A stretch of DNA of 64,000 nt from Paramecium octaurelia (lineage: Eukaryota; Ciliophora; Oligohymenophorea; Peniculida; Parameciidae): contig CAJJDP010000021.1 in NCBI GenBank assembly GCA_905182995.1, positions 624,648 to 688,647 of the forward strand, read 5' to 3'. The stretch's first letter is position 1; each line of letters opens with the position of its first letter. The translations under genes and the position numbers were made by a program. The notes beneath the pieces were generated by a model. The model saw only the letters and a list, made by a program, of their open reading frames with translations, did no database searches and was not told the DNA's origin. Positions 47,593-61,565 of the stretch are shown piece by piece.

Positions 47593-49296
47593 TCAATTTT
47601 GGTGATTATTCATAGCCAAATCCCAAAACTGTTCAACGCCCTTCTCTGCCAAAATTCTCTTCCCTTCAGCTTCACTTTTTATTTCAATCGTTTTCCACTT
47701 GTTGAATGCATGTTATTTAGACACGCCTTCCCAAACTAATGTACAACCAGGTTTTAAATCATCGCCTCTCCATTTTATTCTATTCAATAACAACTTTTTA
47801 TAAAACTTAATTCCCTTCGGTCCTCCTTCAGCCACCACAATTGAAGGCACAACCTATTACCCATTCTAAGCAGCAATTAAACAAACTCCTTGCAAACTTA
47901 CTTATTAAGCATTCATATCCACTTTAAACTTCAATTTCTTGGATTCCAAATTAGCTGATGACAAATCATCATCAATTCTAAATACAGCAACTCTAATTTC
48001 TTATGCAGCATCCTTTTACCATTTCAATTTCAACTTATCTCCTCGTTATTCTTTAGTTAATTTTCTTTCTTCATTCTACTTGATATGCTTATCTAATCTA
48101 GCCTAGATTTATCTTCTTACTTCTTGTTCAGCCTTACTTGGATCTATCTATGCTTCTGCTCCTAAAATTGCCATCATGTTTTACAAAGTTATCCTTGGTG
48201 GAGATGGTTTCTATAAACCCAATCTAATTTTATCTTATTTCTCCTTCTGAATATCCATACGTATTTTTCTCAACCTCTTTTTCCTTTCCTTTTTCGTTAA
48301 GAAAGAAGGCAACGCAGCCTTTTCTCTATTCTACACTAATTCACTAATAACAAATGGTTTTGGATGCTCAAGCAATTTGGTTATCTTATCCAATAAAATT
48401 GTCGTATCTGTGTATTATAATTACTCTAAAAATGTGATATTCCTTTGAATTTCTTCTTAAGTGTGAGCTGTGGCAGGTTGTTTGTGTTCCTGCTCATTTT
48501 CAATATTTATTGGAATATAATTAGCTTGATATTCTGGGAATAGTGGCATATCCCACCATTCTATATTAGGAATAGGATCATGATGCTTCATCTTCACACA
48601 AACTCTTTTGAAATTAGTTTGACTTGTGGTCGTTGTTAAATTCTATGTGTCCTTCTCCACTACTTTCTCCTTTTCCTCCCCTTAGTTTTCAATTTAAATA
48701 GATCCTTGTTGCACTTATTCAGCATCCTTATTGCCATTCTCAATAAAATTAAAAGCCAATAATTTTCTTTTTTATCTTCTAATATTACTACTTTAAATCG
48801 TGACATTTTTATCTAAGAATCGTCCCTTGTCATTTAAGGCATCCTTTAAATTGTTTTGAATTTTCAACATTTCTTAAACTTTCTCCAGCTTCTACCTTTC
48901 TTAATTTATTTTTAGAGACTTAGCTTGATCATTCAGTCGAATAATTTTTCCAGATATGTCTTTTAATTTGCCTTCCTCAGTTTCATAAATTCCTTAAGGC
49001 AAGGATTTATCGATTGATTGTTTGGGCTCCTTTACTATTTGAATTTTGCCTGATTCCTTCAATTTTTATATTGCCTTTTCTTTCTTCTTCTTGTGTTTCA
49101 AATATGCCACTAAGCTATCAGTGTCTGGCCCTAACACAGCCTTATATTTGGCATCAATTGGCATTGTCAACAATTTCCTATTCAAATCAGGTTACTTAAG
49201 CCTTGGATTCAAATTTTATGATTGGTGACTTTAAGGCTTCTTCTCTAAAAACTGTGGTGTCTAAACATCCTTACTCACACCTTTATTCTTACTCAT
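47593..49296 (-). CDS. U4/U6 snRNP splicing factor Prp3 (PRPF3)
   Basis: 567 residues in a single exon, notable in an intron-dense window. It starts MSKNKGVSKDVQTPQFLEKK. The middle has the conserved EWWDMPLFPE and ILLDKITKLLEHPKPF blocks. The C-terminal half matches PRP3 plus DUF1115: PPRITLQNMMAILGAEA, IDPSKAEQEVRRQIQARL, then VPSIVVAEGGPKGIKFYKKL, LLLNRIKWRGDDL, CTLVWEGVSKQHAFNKWK and the terminal GVEQFWDLAMNN. Prp3 stabilises the U4/U6 duplex in the tri-snRNP. Length is shorter than the human protein (N-terminal PWI region absent), which is common in protists. Confidence 0.9.
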
Positions 49297-49397
49297 TGTT
49301 TGTATGTTTATAAAAATAATATTTATAATTATAGTAATATTAAGTTAAAGGGAAAAAACGAAAGTATTTTTGGAATAAGCAAATCAAGATCTATTAA

Positions 49398-51147
49398 TCA
49401 ATCATTCCTGAATAGCTTCTCATTTATAAAGGCCCGTTTTAATGCTTTCTCCTTTTAAATTTCTTCATCAGTCTTAGTAATTCCTTTAATTGGCTTTGTT
49501 TATTAATTTATAATTCTTACTCTCTCTTGCATATCATCGTCATACAATTAGGTTATTGGAGGCAACATATCATGATGAGATTTCTTCTTAACTGATAAAA
49601 ACCTTTCAATCTTTTCATGCTGATCTCCTTGCAGATTATGAGCACTCTTCACAAAATTAACAGGTAAGTCCTAGATAAAGAAATATAATTACTGCTCCAT
49701 ATTTTTTTTAAATATAAAATTAAGTAATATTCTTTGATTCTTTTATTATTTTTCTAATTGAATAGAAATTCTTGTTCTTCCCAAATTTAAATGTCTAACC
49801 CATAGGTGTTTTGTCACTTTCTTCCGTTACAATAGGCTTTAATATGAATTCTATTTACTTAGCCTGGAGATCCAGATATTTGCATGCTTTTCCTAGTTTC
49901 CAACTTTCTTATAGTTTCTGACTCTTAAAATTCTTCTAATTCATTCGTTTTTTTATCCTAATTGCTAATAGCTTTGGTTTATGCAATAATCGCATTTTAT
50001 AATTGAGCTTAGACCTTCTATCTTTTTGCTTCTCCCTCATACAATCCCTTCTTCAATGCTAAATTAGTCGATAAGCTTTGTATTCTCGTGATTTCATTAT
50101 TGTGCAAATTAATTTGTTTAAGTAATACATCATATGCCTTTTTCATTTGAATTATTAACTTGTATTCTGTTTCTTAGAGTTTACCCTCTAACTACTCTCT
50201 TTCCTTCTACTATTTGAATAATAAATCACTATGTTATTTTTCGATTCGATATTTTTAGACTTTATAGACTCTGTCCTACTCGTTTTTCTCTAAGTCTTTA
50301 AGTTCTTTTCGAAAGTCTAAGGCTTCTTCAACTCTTTCTTCTAAACTAACTAATTTTTCTTAGGTTTGTAAATCCTTTAACTTTTTCTTTGGCTTAACTT
50401 TCATAAGTTCTGTATCTTTGGATAAGCGATCCTCCAACAAGCCAAGTTCATTTTCTTGAGTTTATTTTAATTATGCTCTCAATTATGATAGAAAATTTAC
50501 CTTCTATCTATCTTATATTTAATAAGTTATTAAAACTCCTAATAATATTAATCATAGAAATCATCCAATTTCTCCTGCCCAATTTCTTTGTAAACTTTTC
50601 TCTCTTTTAATGAGATTCGCTATCTAAGCTAATTCTAATAGTGTGCTATGTTTGCCTCCAAGATTCGTAGTTCTTTCATAAGCTATTTAAATAATATATA
50701 TTCCTATATTTTTAGTAAGGCTGTAGCCACTTAATGCATTTTCTCTTTAATGACAGAAAACACCAAGATTTACTCATCCTCATTTAAAATTCTAGTAGAA
50801 TATAGTGAAACACATACCCATCATTATCTTAATCAAACAGTTCAAAGAAGTCTTAATCATTTTACAGTTTCAATAATTGAACAATCTCTGTTCTGCAAGC
50901 ATCAAAAACCCTTTGCACTGTTATAAAGTTTAATTAAGCATCAGTTATAAAATCATTCTTCCTCATCTCATTCCAAATTTTCTCACACTTATCAGCAGCT
51001 TAAATATATAAGTCACCTTATTATGATTTATTTCTTGTATTTACCTTCTCTTTTAATTTAGCTGATAACATGTTTGGGAAGATTTGAAATGGCAGAATAA
51101 TTGGACTGTTGTAATTTTGCACTTACAGTGATTGACTTAGATTCCAT
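49398..51147 (-). CDS. EF-hand coiled-coil protein, ~543 aa
   Basis: Six exons with introns of 28, 26, 23, 19 and 22 nt. It starts MESKSITVSAKLQQSNYSAI. One EF-hand-like loop is split by an intron (LFDQDNDGILNEDEQ). A long coiled coil follows. The C-terminal ~150 residues (WKLGKACKYLDLQAKQIEF, PMGQTFKFGKNKNFYSIRK, then LPVNFVKSAHNLQGDQHEKI) are conserved-looking and folded. The 19-nt intron with a GTCAG donor, between LEEF and WKLGK, is needed to reach this part. The last 100 codons were first seen as a separate gene (49398-49700) but splice in frame. Likely axonemal or basal-body by analogy; unproven. Confidence 0.72.
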
Positions 51148-51313
51148 TTAATTTATCATATAAAATATATTCGCGTATCAATTTCATATATTTAAGTAAT
51201 GTTATAATTTTACGCTTATTCAATATACTATTTTTCTGAAATTGATAACAGTAATTAATAAATGCCATCATTACCCTTCACATTAATTAATTAATTATTT
51301 TATCCAAAATCAA

Positions 51314-54300
51314 ATGGACTAGGATGAAACTTGGGGAAGTTTGTAGTAAATTATTCAAGAGGATGAAAAGTATAAGCATATTCGCAATTAATTTTAGTTA
51401 AAATAACGTTCGACAAGGCGATATAATATTTTTAAAATCGTATTTACCAGATGATAATAAGGGTCTTATTTCTGGAGAGGGATTTGCAGCAAACAAGTTG
51501 GAGTGTCTTCTCCTCTAAAAATCCTCAAATGACTACTACAATTCAAATGAATTTTTGGCCAATAAACAAATAGATAGTTTAGTTAATAAGCAAGCTGAAT
51601 GGAATATATTCAAATGCTTATTCAGAATTCTAGATAGCAATCGCTCCATATATGAGTAAGCTAAAACTGAAGTCGTTTCTGATGAATAAAAAGGAATTGA
51701 GGAGCAGAACGAAAGCGAAAAGAATATCATTTATGGTTAAGAAATACAATTACTACACTTGTATTCTAAATGTTTCTTAACCCTCAACAGTTAAGTCTTA
51801 GCAAAAGAAAACTGCTGTCGTGAACTTAGATTAGAATAAAATATAACCTCTAATTCTAATTTTATGCTCCAATCTAATACAAAAAGCTATGGTGAACCAG
51901 TTTTGTATGGAGACATTCTATATTTAAAGAGCAGTGTAGTTCATCTGAATAAATGGGGATTGGGGATTTAATAGACAAGTCCTTATTCTGAAGTACATGC
52001 CTCTTAAATAGCTTCAACTTTGAGAATATGTAATTATGCAGAAAATGAGAATGAAAATGTTATAATGAATGGGGATATTATTGTATTTAAGAATAGACTT
52101 TTCGGAGGTTATTTAAGTATTAAAAGACAATTCTCATCAACAAAGTTAATGCAAAAAAGATAAATCTATAAAAAAAAAGATTAGCCGTTAGAATAGAATT
52201 CAATTAATTTATCAGAATTACGAAAATAAGAAAATTTAAATTAGATGTTTCATATCACATTGGAAAGTGAGTTATAATTAAATTCCTTGTGGTAGTTAAT
52301 TGGTCTAACTAGTTCATCTACTCAACAATAAAATAATAAAAAGGAAAAAAGTAGAGTTCAAAAAAGCTATTTGATTAAAAATGTCTTAACTGGGACATTT
52401 TTATATTTAGAAAATGAATAATTACATGCTTCGTATGATCGTCTACAACAGAAGTTCGAATTTTAAATAAGAAACCTATAGAAAACAGAATAATAAATTA
52501 ATTTAGGTGAGTTTTATAGAATTTTAAGAATACAAGAAAATCAATAATTGTCTTAATTCTAAACTTATGCAATTTAATGTAACAATTTTAATGAAGTAAA
52601 CATAACCACCAATTGTCAAAAAACCTAATACGATTAATAACTCTTCAAAGTTGCAAGAGGTCCTTATCAAGATGCTATGGCTGCTAATAAAATATAATCA
52701 TTTTACTTTGGAATTGTTGAATTTTACATATTCTTACAAGATTGGGCTTTGGATAGAGAACTAAAATACTAATATAATATAGCATTTTAGAATTAAAAAT
52801 AATTACAAGATGAAATCAATTAATTTGAAAAGCTGTTAACAAATATGAATTTATTTTTAACTTAAGAAAATTCAATATAAGAAACAAAATAATGCCAATT
52901 TAACTTGTGCTAGTATGATGTTTTAGATTTACTCATAAAATTACAATAATTGGTAAACTTGATTTCAACACAAGAAAATAAATTGGAATCTTCGTTTAGC
53001 GATAAAACAGCTTAACGAATTGCTAGGTAAAAATTTGATCCAGTTGCATCTATAAAAAAGAAGAAACAATTTAATTTGGTTGAAGAAATTTATTCAACTA
53101 TATATCAAATCATCTTGGATAATTATGACTGCTGCAACTATGTCATTCAAGAGGATTCCATAATAGACTTTCTTTTTAGTCAATTAAATCAATTTAGAGA
53201 ATAGATTGAAAAAATGTTTAAGTAAATAGTTTCAAAGGCTAAGTATAATCCAATTATTGCTAAAAAATGGATAAATAGAATATAAATGATTACAGAAGAG
53301 AATTTAGAAGATTAAATGTTTATAATAACAATCATTAATTTATTTATTTCATCAAATTATCACATAAGTGTAGAATGTCAAAATTTATGTAGGAAGAATC
53401 TCTTTTCTAATAACCAATGCAAATTAATAAAATGTCTCATAATAGATGAATTACCTATAATTTAATTAGAAGCTGATGCTAAAATTTTTGAGTAGAATAA
53501 CCGAAGATTTTGTGAGAATCATCATGATCATTATTAAAACTTAAAATAAAATCAAATAGCACTTGAGTATTTCATGAAACATGATTAATTAAGGTAGGAT
53601 CATAAATATGAACAATATTTACTAATTTTATTGAATTTATATGCAAAGATGTGTAGAGGTAGGAATTTCAAGAATATGAATTTGATTAAGAATGTGGCAG
53701 GTATCAATCAACAATTCTTTGATTTCATAATAAAGTCAAAACATAGTTTACAATGCAAATAAGTGATTATTGAACTGTTTTCATCCTTATATTTTGATAT
53801 TGATCCTTTGACTAAGATTTCAATCTTCGAGAATACTTGCTACCTTAGATAGGCTTTGGGTGATTTTGATAAAGAATTAGAATCAGGCAGGTACTTCTAC
53901 GAAAATATTTCCTCCAATATACTCAAATAAACAGATTCATATCAAAATTTTTAATAAGATACCATGAGAACTCAAGAAAATATGAAAGAACTCCTTCTTC
54001 TGAAATCCTTTTCATCACATATTATTACAAATTAAAAATATCATGAATATTTTATAGGCTTATTTCTATAATAAGAATACCCAACTATTTTAACAGAAGA
54101 TTCTAATAGTTCACTTAAATACAAAGAAATTTCTAAGGTGTAAATAAATTTCTTTTTAAGTATAATACGCATCATCAAAGACTCAATTGATTTAGGATAC
54201 AATACATTAAATAAAAATAGAGAAATATAAGAGACTTTGCCAAACATCTTTTTTGTTTTAATTATTCAATTAAATAATAATTTTAAGACATTTGAATTTC

Positions 54301-57300
54301 AAGAAGATAAAGCGTTCAATCTAAATTTAAAAAATATGCAAAATACAAAAAGTAAATTAATATCAGAATAGTTTGAAAAATTCAATTTAAAATTTAATTA
54401 ATCCTGGATTGCAGATTTCCTATTATGGACTACATCTACATGTAATGATTAAGATTTGATAGAATAGATATTTTAAGAAGCATTAAATATCTATTAAGTA
54501 TTATTTTATTTGTAAGCTAATTTATAAGTCTTACAATACTTGACTTAAAAAGAGAGTTCATTGAATGAATTATTTGCAAGTCATAATTCTATATTATTTC
54601 ATTGTTTGTTTGGAACCATGAAATTACCAAACCTCAATAATGAAATCTTGTAATATCTCATCTTAAGTTTCAATAATTAGTAGTACGATCTTTAAGAAAT
54701 TAAAGAGGTGGAAATCCTCGATGATGAAATAGAACGCAAATACTTTGGAATTGTAAATGGACATTATGAGGCACAAGGTGATCAAGGACCAAAAGAAATA
54801 TAATAATATGTTAAGCAAGCAGTAAAATATGTGCAAATTGATTAATAAAATAATAAGAAAATAGATGAATTTTAGAAGTCATTCTTAAAAATCACTTAGT
54901 ATATCTAGAAAATAAATTCATTATTTGAAAGTATCAGAAATTATAATCAGTCTTATACTAAATCTCTTTAAAATATGATTAGAAATGCAGGAATACACCT
55001 TATTTTTATTGAATTCTTTATCAGTTCAGATGAAATTATTGAGGATGAACACGTTGTATATTTTTATAGAAGCTTCTTAAAATTTTGGGAAAACTTTATC
55101 AAAGATAATTAAACAAATTTCTAAATACTAATGCCACAATTAGATCATCTATTAAAAATCATATTATTGCCATAGCCCTAACGTGATAATTTTTTATACA
55201 AATCTTTATAAATCTCTAAACTATAACTTTAGAGTGCATCACATACCATTATTGATATAATTATGAACATATCTAAATCCCTTAATTTAAATGAAAATCT
55301 AATTCATATTCGAGCTGGCAAATAATATCTAAAGATCTTATAAAGATTTACAAAAACAGCTTCAAAACCTAAGTTTAATCATTTAAGTAATTAGAAGCAA
55401 ATCTTACATTTAATTCTTCAAAATTTTAGGAATCTTATAGATCCTTTGCAATATTTTGAAGACAAAATTCAAAAAGATAAACAAGTCTAATCTAGTGTTC
55501 TGAGATATTATCAGCTCAAACTTCATTCAGCAGCTTTAAATCTAATTTCAGAAACCTGTCAAAACTATTATTTAGGAATATCTGAAACTCAAAGAATTTT
55601 ACTTTTTGAATAATTAACATCGGTATTGTAGAATGAACCATACATTGTTAAGGGTGCCTATTTAAAATGCATCTTTGAATTATATGTGAATTTTGCTAAA
55701 TCAAATAATCTAATAGGAGATCTTATAGATAATTATCAACTTAAAGAGTTGTTCACTTCTGTTATTATTCCAGATTTGCAATTAATGTAACAATTTTAAA
55801 AAAGCCATAATTTAGGAAATTCAATATTGCTTAACAACAAGGAATACTGGAAATATATCCTTTATGTCTTTGAATTTTTGATATCAGTCATAGATGAATT
55901 CAGACTTCCAGAAAGGCAAAATGAATGCAATTTTATTGAAGAGTATACTTAGATACTCACTTTGATTAAGGGAATATTGCTCAATACTAGTAATCCATTG
56001 ATCTAGGAAAAAAGAGAATATATATAATAGATATCTGAGATTATTGAATTATTTCTAAAGAATCTATATGACTTCAATCTCTAAAATAGATTATAAATTT
56101 ATTGTGTAAGATCAAAAATGCCACTCCAAGATTTAATAGATCATATAGAATAGTTCAATTAGAAGGACAGAGTATTGAAGTTAAAAGAGATTTGTAATCA
56201 AAATCACAAGATTTACATTAAATAAGAAGATCTTAATGCTTTCAGAACTAATAAGGTTTCTTCTCAATATTAAAGTTCAGAGAATTGGATTGATTTTAAA
56301 AAGGCCTTTAATAGCTAAAATGAATACAATGAAACAACAACTTAAGCATAAGAAAGATTGAGAGATGAACTTAACTTATAGATTTTAAAGGAATAGTTTC
56401 AAAAGAAAAAAGAAGAAGAAATCAAAAAGCTCTTCGTCAAAAAGAAATGCCAAGGGGAAATTTCAAATCCATTGTCAGAAGATGTACAAATTTTATTCTT
56501 TCTACATGACTTATCTTAATAGGCCAATGGTTTACTTTAGGAAGATAAATTTAAGGAATTTATAATTAAATGCAAGTAAATATTTTCATAATATCCTCAA
56601 TATTTAATTAAATTATGCAAAATTTTTTTAGAAATGAAAAAGCCAGCTAAGACTTACATAAATCAAGGGGAACTTGAAGATGATGATGATGATGATATTA
56701 ATGAAAATGAAAACAAATAAGGTTCGTAAAATACTATTGAATAATATACAACATACCAAAACATAATATCAGAAAATGATATACATGTTATTGCAATTGA
56801 GTAACTAAATCATTAAAATACAAATGAATAACTCGATTCCTTAACATTGTTACATCTTTTATTAGACTTTGGTAATATGTAAGTGCAACAGAGATTTTAT
56901 ACTCTATTATAGAACCATAAGAAGCATAAGAAAATATTCATTCAATTCTTTAGGGAGTTTTATAGTACTGATGTGGGTATAAAATTGGAAGAATTGAGTT
57001 CTTCTAAGAATTCAGACTATCTAGATATATGTATTAAGGTGCTATAAGTCTTATAGGGATTATGTGAAAATGTTCATATAGAGTTCTAAAAGTTTTTGAG
57101 AATACAGAATTAGCAAGATTCAATTACCAATAATTTTAATTTCGTTTTAGAAACAACTAATCTATTAGTGAATTTTTTATCAGATAAATCTGTAGAGAAT
57201 TCTAAGAAATGGGAATTGTATTAATAGGGATTACTCAGTTTAATAGAGTTTTCAACTGGTCTTAATGAAAACAAAAAAGAAATCACAAAAAATTCTCGAT

Positions 57301-59433
57301 TATTCTCTGGATTTAATGAATTATTTGATCATTCAGATTTAGACACAGCATTAATTCCTCAGTCAAAAAAAGTATCGAATGTATACTTTTAATTATTGTA
57401 AACTCTCTACATATATATTTAATTGCTGATATCCTTATTGGAGGGTAATGCGAATGAAAATAAACAAGTGTATAAATTTTTATTGGAAAATTTAAATAAT
57501 GAATTCCTTATGTCATTAGCCAAAAAAATATATAATTGTAGAATCTTTCCTAAAAAGTCAGTTATTTGTGTTGACAAATATTGCAGACTTCCATGTAAGG
57601 AAAATTTATGTAATAAAAGTTTCTGCATAAATGGTTATAAAACAAGGGAAGATTCTCTTTTAATTGAGACAGGCTTAAATATCTTTATTATTGGTCTTAA
57701 ACTATCTAATTATAGCACTGATTAAAAATTTAAAATATTCTAATTTGAGAGCATGGCCATAGAACAAGATTTGATTAAGGAAGATCAAATGTACTAAGAT
57801 ATTAGTCTAAGAAATGTGATTGAAAAAACGTTTTCTATAAGTCAACATCCTGAGTATTATTAAAAAGTAGTTGATACTTAGTAAGTTAATAATGATTTAT
57901 TTGATGAATTTAATGAAGAAAAATAAAATACATAATCTAAATTAGTTTAAGTGTCAAGGGAAGATGAATTCTTTTTGTTCTATAGGGAATTCATTGGGAG
58001 GATTGAAGTAGTTAACCAATTTGGTTAAATAGAGAGAATTCTATTTCAAAAACCGTTTGTTTGCAAATATATGACTGAAAATATTAGATAAAATTTGATT
58101 TATGAATCTAATAGAGAAACAGATGAAGATAGAATTACAAGTTTTTTGGAAAATATCGGTTTTTATCATTCTTAAATGGCTCATTATCAAAATGTCAGTA
58201 CTATTCCTATTATGCATTTTGGATAAAAGCATTGGAGAACTTTAAAAGATGTATCTTATATTCTTTGTGTTGTTATTGTGCTATTCTTTATTTTAATGCC
58301 AGATAATATAGCAGATGGAAACTTGGTTGAAGGTGATAATGAAGAAGACGAAATAATTACTGATTCGAAAAAAGTATAAATAGTATTGTATTTAAATAAT
58401 GTAAGTTGTATAATGTATGTAGATTATAACTGTGATTTAATTAATATTGAATTTAATCATTATTATCTTTTGTGCAATCGAACGATACCCTATTGCAGTT
58501 AATTTTAGAAGAGGAGAAACTAATGTGAAACAAATCTAAAATCTAAAAATTGAGGCTGGATTTAAGATTCCAGAATATAAGAAGAAATATTATGAATTTG
58601 TAGGTTATATGGAGAATAATTTTGAGTAATAATAAGTTAGGAAAAATCCATTAAGGAAAATAATTGTATTACTATTGATAGATTTCGATAATTTATATAA
58701 TGTAAAATAAGATATTATTAATTAGCTTATAATCTTTGGAATTACTGCCATAGCATTCTTTAACAACTATGTTTACGCAATATTATTATTAGACATCGTA
58801 AAAAGATCAGAAGTTTTGTAGAATATCATTAAAGCTTTTACTGAAAACACCAAAAATCTATTAATATTTGGACTATTAGGACTTATAGGGTTGGTCTTAT
58901 ATGGATTTTTAATAAAACTATCATTTAGTGGGGATTTTAAGGATGAATCAAAATTCGCTTAAGATTCATTAGGTTACTCTATAGCACACGTTATTAATTT
59001 TGGTCTAAGAAATGGTGGTGGTATAGGTGATACTCTCTCTGATTATGCTGATCCTTTTGAAGAACCAGCTAAATATTGGAAGAGGTATTTCTTTGACCTC
59101 ACTTTTTTCATTATCTTTAATATCTTGTTTTTATAAATGATTTTCGGTATCATAGTGGATAAGTTTGGTGAATTGCGTGATCAGAGGCAAGAACTTTTGA
59201 AAGATATACAAGGAAAATGTTTTATTTGTAGTCTCGAAAGAAATGAGATTGATTCTAAGTAATTTTATATCATATCAATTTAGGACAAAAAATGGTTGGT
59301 ATTAGCACATTTATTTAGAGCATAATGTATATCATATGCTATTCTACCTAATATATATTAAAAAAAGGCCAATCACAGAGTGCAACTAATTGGAAAAGTA
59401 TATAAAAGATTAAATGGAAAATAAATCCTCTGA
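51314..59433 (+). CDS. IP3/ryanodine-receptor-type Ca2+-release channel
   Basis: About 2689 residues. I found only two introns, 28 nt near the start and 22 nt near 58400. The N-terminus (VRQGDIIFLKSYLPDDNKG) and the following LYGDILYLKSSVVHLNKWGL region are MIR/beta-trefoil-like. A very long helical middle matches RIH-type solenoids and contains an acidic EDDDDDDINENEN stretch. The C-terminus has the channel: TM helices from about 58240, the selectivity filter NGGGIGD (about 59011-59031), the pore-lining FFIIFNILFLQMIFGIIVDKF and the cytosolic CFICSLERNEID zinc-binding region shared by IP3R and RyR. It would release Ca2+ from the ER or alveolar stores. IP3 binding cannot be judged by eye. Confidence 0.9.
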
Positions 59434-60073
59434 GTTTCTTCCCGTTAAATTGACATATGAACTTCAAAACCAGCAAAAACAATAATAATGATTTTTATGA
59501 AAAGGCATTATGTAAATATTTAATTTTATATATGTATAACGTATAGTTTTTATCATTTATAAACTCAGAATATAACATTATATAACATTTTAGATGATTT
59601 GTTGATAAAAATACATGTTCTTAAAAGTGCTTCATATTATTAATAAATCTATTGATTACTAAATTATTATTCTTATACTTTTTGCAAGGAAACTTATTAT
59701 TTGGATAACTAATTTAATCAGTTGATTTACAATTAATCAAAGGGTTCACAAAATTCTCTAATTTAATCTAAAATTCGAAATATCTATTGATCCAAGATTA
59801 TTGATTACATAAGTTTTCATGCTATCATAATTCTAATCGCGGTATTTCATACTATAAGCAAACTATATTCAAACTAAACGAACTCTTAGTGATCTCTAAA
59901 TAAAATGTTTACATTAGATAAGTAGATATATAATATTTTTTCAACTTTATGATAAGTTTTTAACAATAAAGTATAAAATTTAAATTTATTATCACTTTTA
60001 TGCTTAAGTCTAGTTCAAAAAGAAGCAAAATTATAATAACAAAGTATTATAATTTTAATAATTAAACAATTTA
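59434..60073. other. AT-rich intergenic region
   Basis: About 640 bp between two plus-strand genes. No frame looks like protein on either strand. It probably holds the 3' end of the channel gene and the promoter of the next gene. Confidence 0.5.
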
Positions 60074-60961
60074 ATGAGAAGTAACAGCTAGTAATAATAG
60101 TCCACATAATAATTAAAAGAAGTAATTTGAAATTATAAAATCAAGACAATACACAAATTGCAATAAAGAGATGCTTCTTATAGGTTGGAAATATCTAAGT
60201 TAAAAAAATAGTTAAGCGAAAGAGATCATGAATACAAATAAGCTTTAGAAGAATTATAAGAATTAAAAAGAATTTAGCAAAGGGTAATTGTAAACTCTAA
60301 TTTAAAAGGATAATCAATATATTATGAAAATAGACAATTATGTCATGAACTTAAAATAAAAATTACACAAAGCTAACATTAAAATAGGTTCGCTTGAATC
60401 AAAATTATCATCCTCCAGAGCTAAATAAACTATTTCATTTGAAGAAATTACGAATCATAATGAAACCTTTTAAACAGAAATCTCGTAAATGTCAGCACAT
60501 CAGCCGATAGTCAAACAATAATCAAATCGTCCCAATTAAACTTATGCTTCTAATAAACCAAAATTAATTTGTAAACCTGTTAAATTTTAACTGCCATACC
60601 CAAATACAGGCTTCACAGAAAATTAGGAAATTAATGATAATTCTTCGTTTATCAAACCAAGTCCATTATAAGAATAAATTTTGAACAGAATCCTAGATGA
60701 TGAAGAATTCTCTGCCAACTTCTCCTAAAAATTAGTTTAATTCTAAAATGACTCCTGTTCGTAAAAAAATAAAACGTAACCAATGACATTCACCTGCAAT
60801 TCCAGACAAAGTAACTTTAGTTTTGCCAATAGTGAGAAGAAACCAACAAATAATGAGAAGTCTGTTAAAGGATCAAATAGATAATGTAATTATTTTTATT
60901 ATATAAAGATCATTCTGTATCAACAGATGATAAAGAAAACACGTACTAATATTGTAATTGA
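60074..60961 (+). CDS. Small coiled-coil hypothetical protein, ~271 aa
   Basis: Four exons (introns 24, 25 and 23 nt). It starts MRSNSQQQQSTQQLKETIHK. A coiled-coil N-terminal half (YRLEISKLKKQLSERDHEYK...LHKANIKIGSLESKLSSS) is followed by a disordered S/N/Q/P-rich half (KPSPLQEQILNRILDDEEF). No catalytic motif. It ends STDDKENTYQYCN at TGA (60959-60961). Not recognised; coiled-coil plus disorder is typical of centrosomal or ciliary proteins, but that is only a guess. Confidence 0.65.
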
Positions 60962-61316
60962 TTTCATTTATAAATAACAATTGAATTTAAATACTCGAAT
61001 ATAACCTTTCTTCTTAGAAATTTTAATTTTGCTCTAATCTATAGATGCAAATTATAATAAATTAAATAGTACTATGTTTTTTTATAAATAATGTTCATTT
61101 CTAAAAGTAAAGGAGCTGAAAAATATATATCTAGTTAATTGACACCTCTATACATATGTATAATTAATGAATGAATCAATTAATTTAAAACAAATTTTCT
61201 ATATAATTTTTATTAAATCAGTTTTATCATTTATATTAGATTGTTATTATGTGGTAATATATTTAAATTGGAGTTTTTAATCAATTTGTTTTAATAATAT
61301 TAATTCATAAATTATA
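60962..61316. other. AT-rich intergenic region
   Basis: About 355 bp, extremely AT-rich. The previous reading frame stays open into it only because TAA/TAG are not stops. No gene seen. Confidence 0.5.
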
Positions 61317-61565
61317 ATGCAAGACTACTTAGACTCAAGTTTAGACTCAATAGAATTAGAGATATATCACAAGCCAAATCCAAAGATTAGATCTATAATG
61401 GATTATTTGAGAAAATCAAAATTGTAATTCTGTACAGATCCAAAAAAAAAATAAGACGATTATTATTCAAACTTAACCGAATCTGTAGATTAATTCTCTT
61501 TGAGAAGAAATAAATTTGTAAATAGAAAAAAACCTGAAATTTCCATAGACTGTCCAGCTCTTTGA
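61317..61565 (+). CDS. Small hypothetical protein, 82 aa
   Basis: A single-exon frame starting MQDYLDSSLDSIELEIYHKP, followed by NPKIRSIMDYLRKSKLQFCT and a basic end (RRNKFVNRKKPEISIDCPAL). The composition is protein-like and the frame is bounded by ATG and TGA, but it is short and no family is recognised. It could be the first exons of a longer gene continuing into 61.6-61.9 kb. Confidence 0.4.

Noticed and set aside
49398-49700. A separate 100-codon gene starting MEQQLYFFIQDLPVNF
   Set aside because: A 22-nt intron covers its first codons and joins it in frame to the upstream EF-hand coiled-coil gene.
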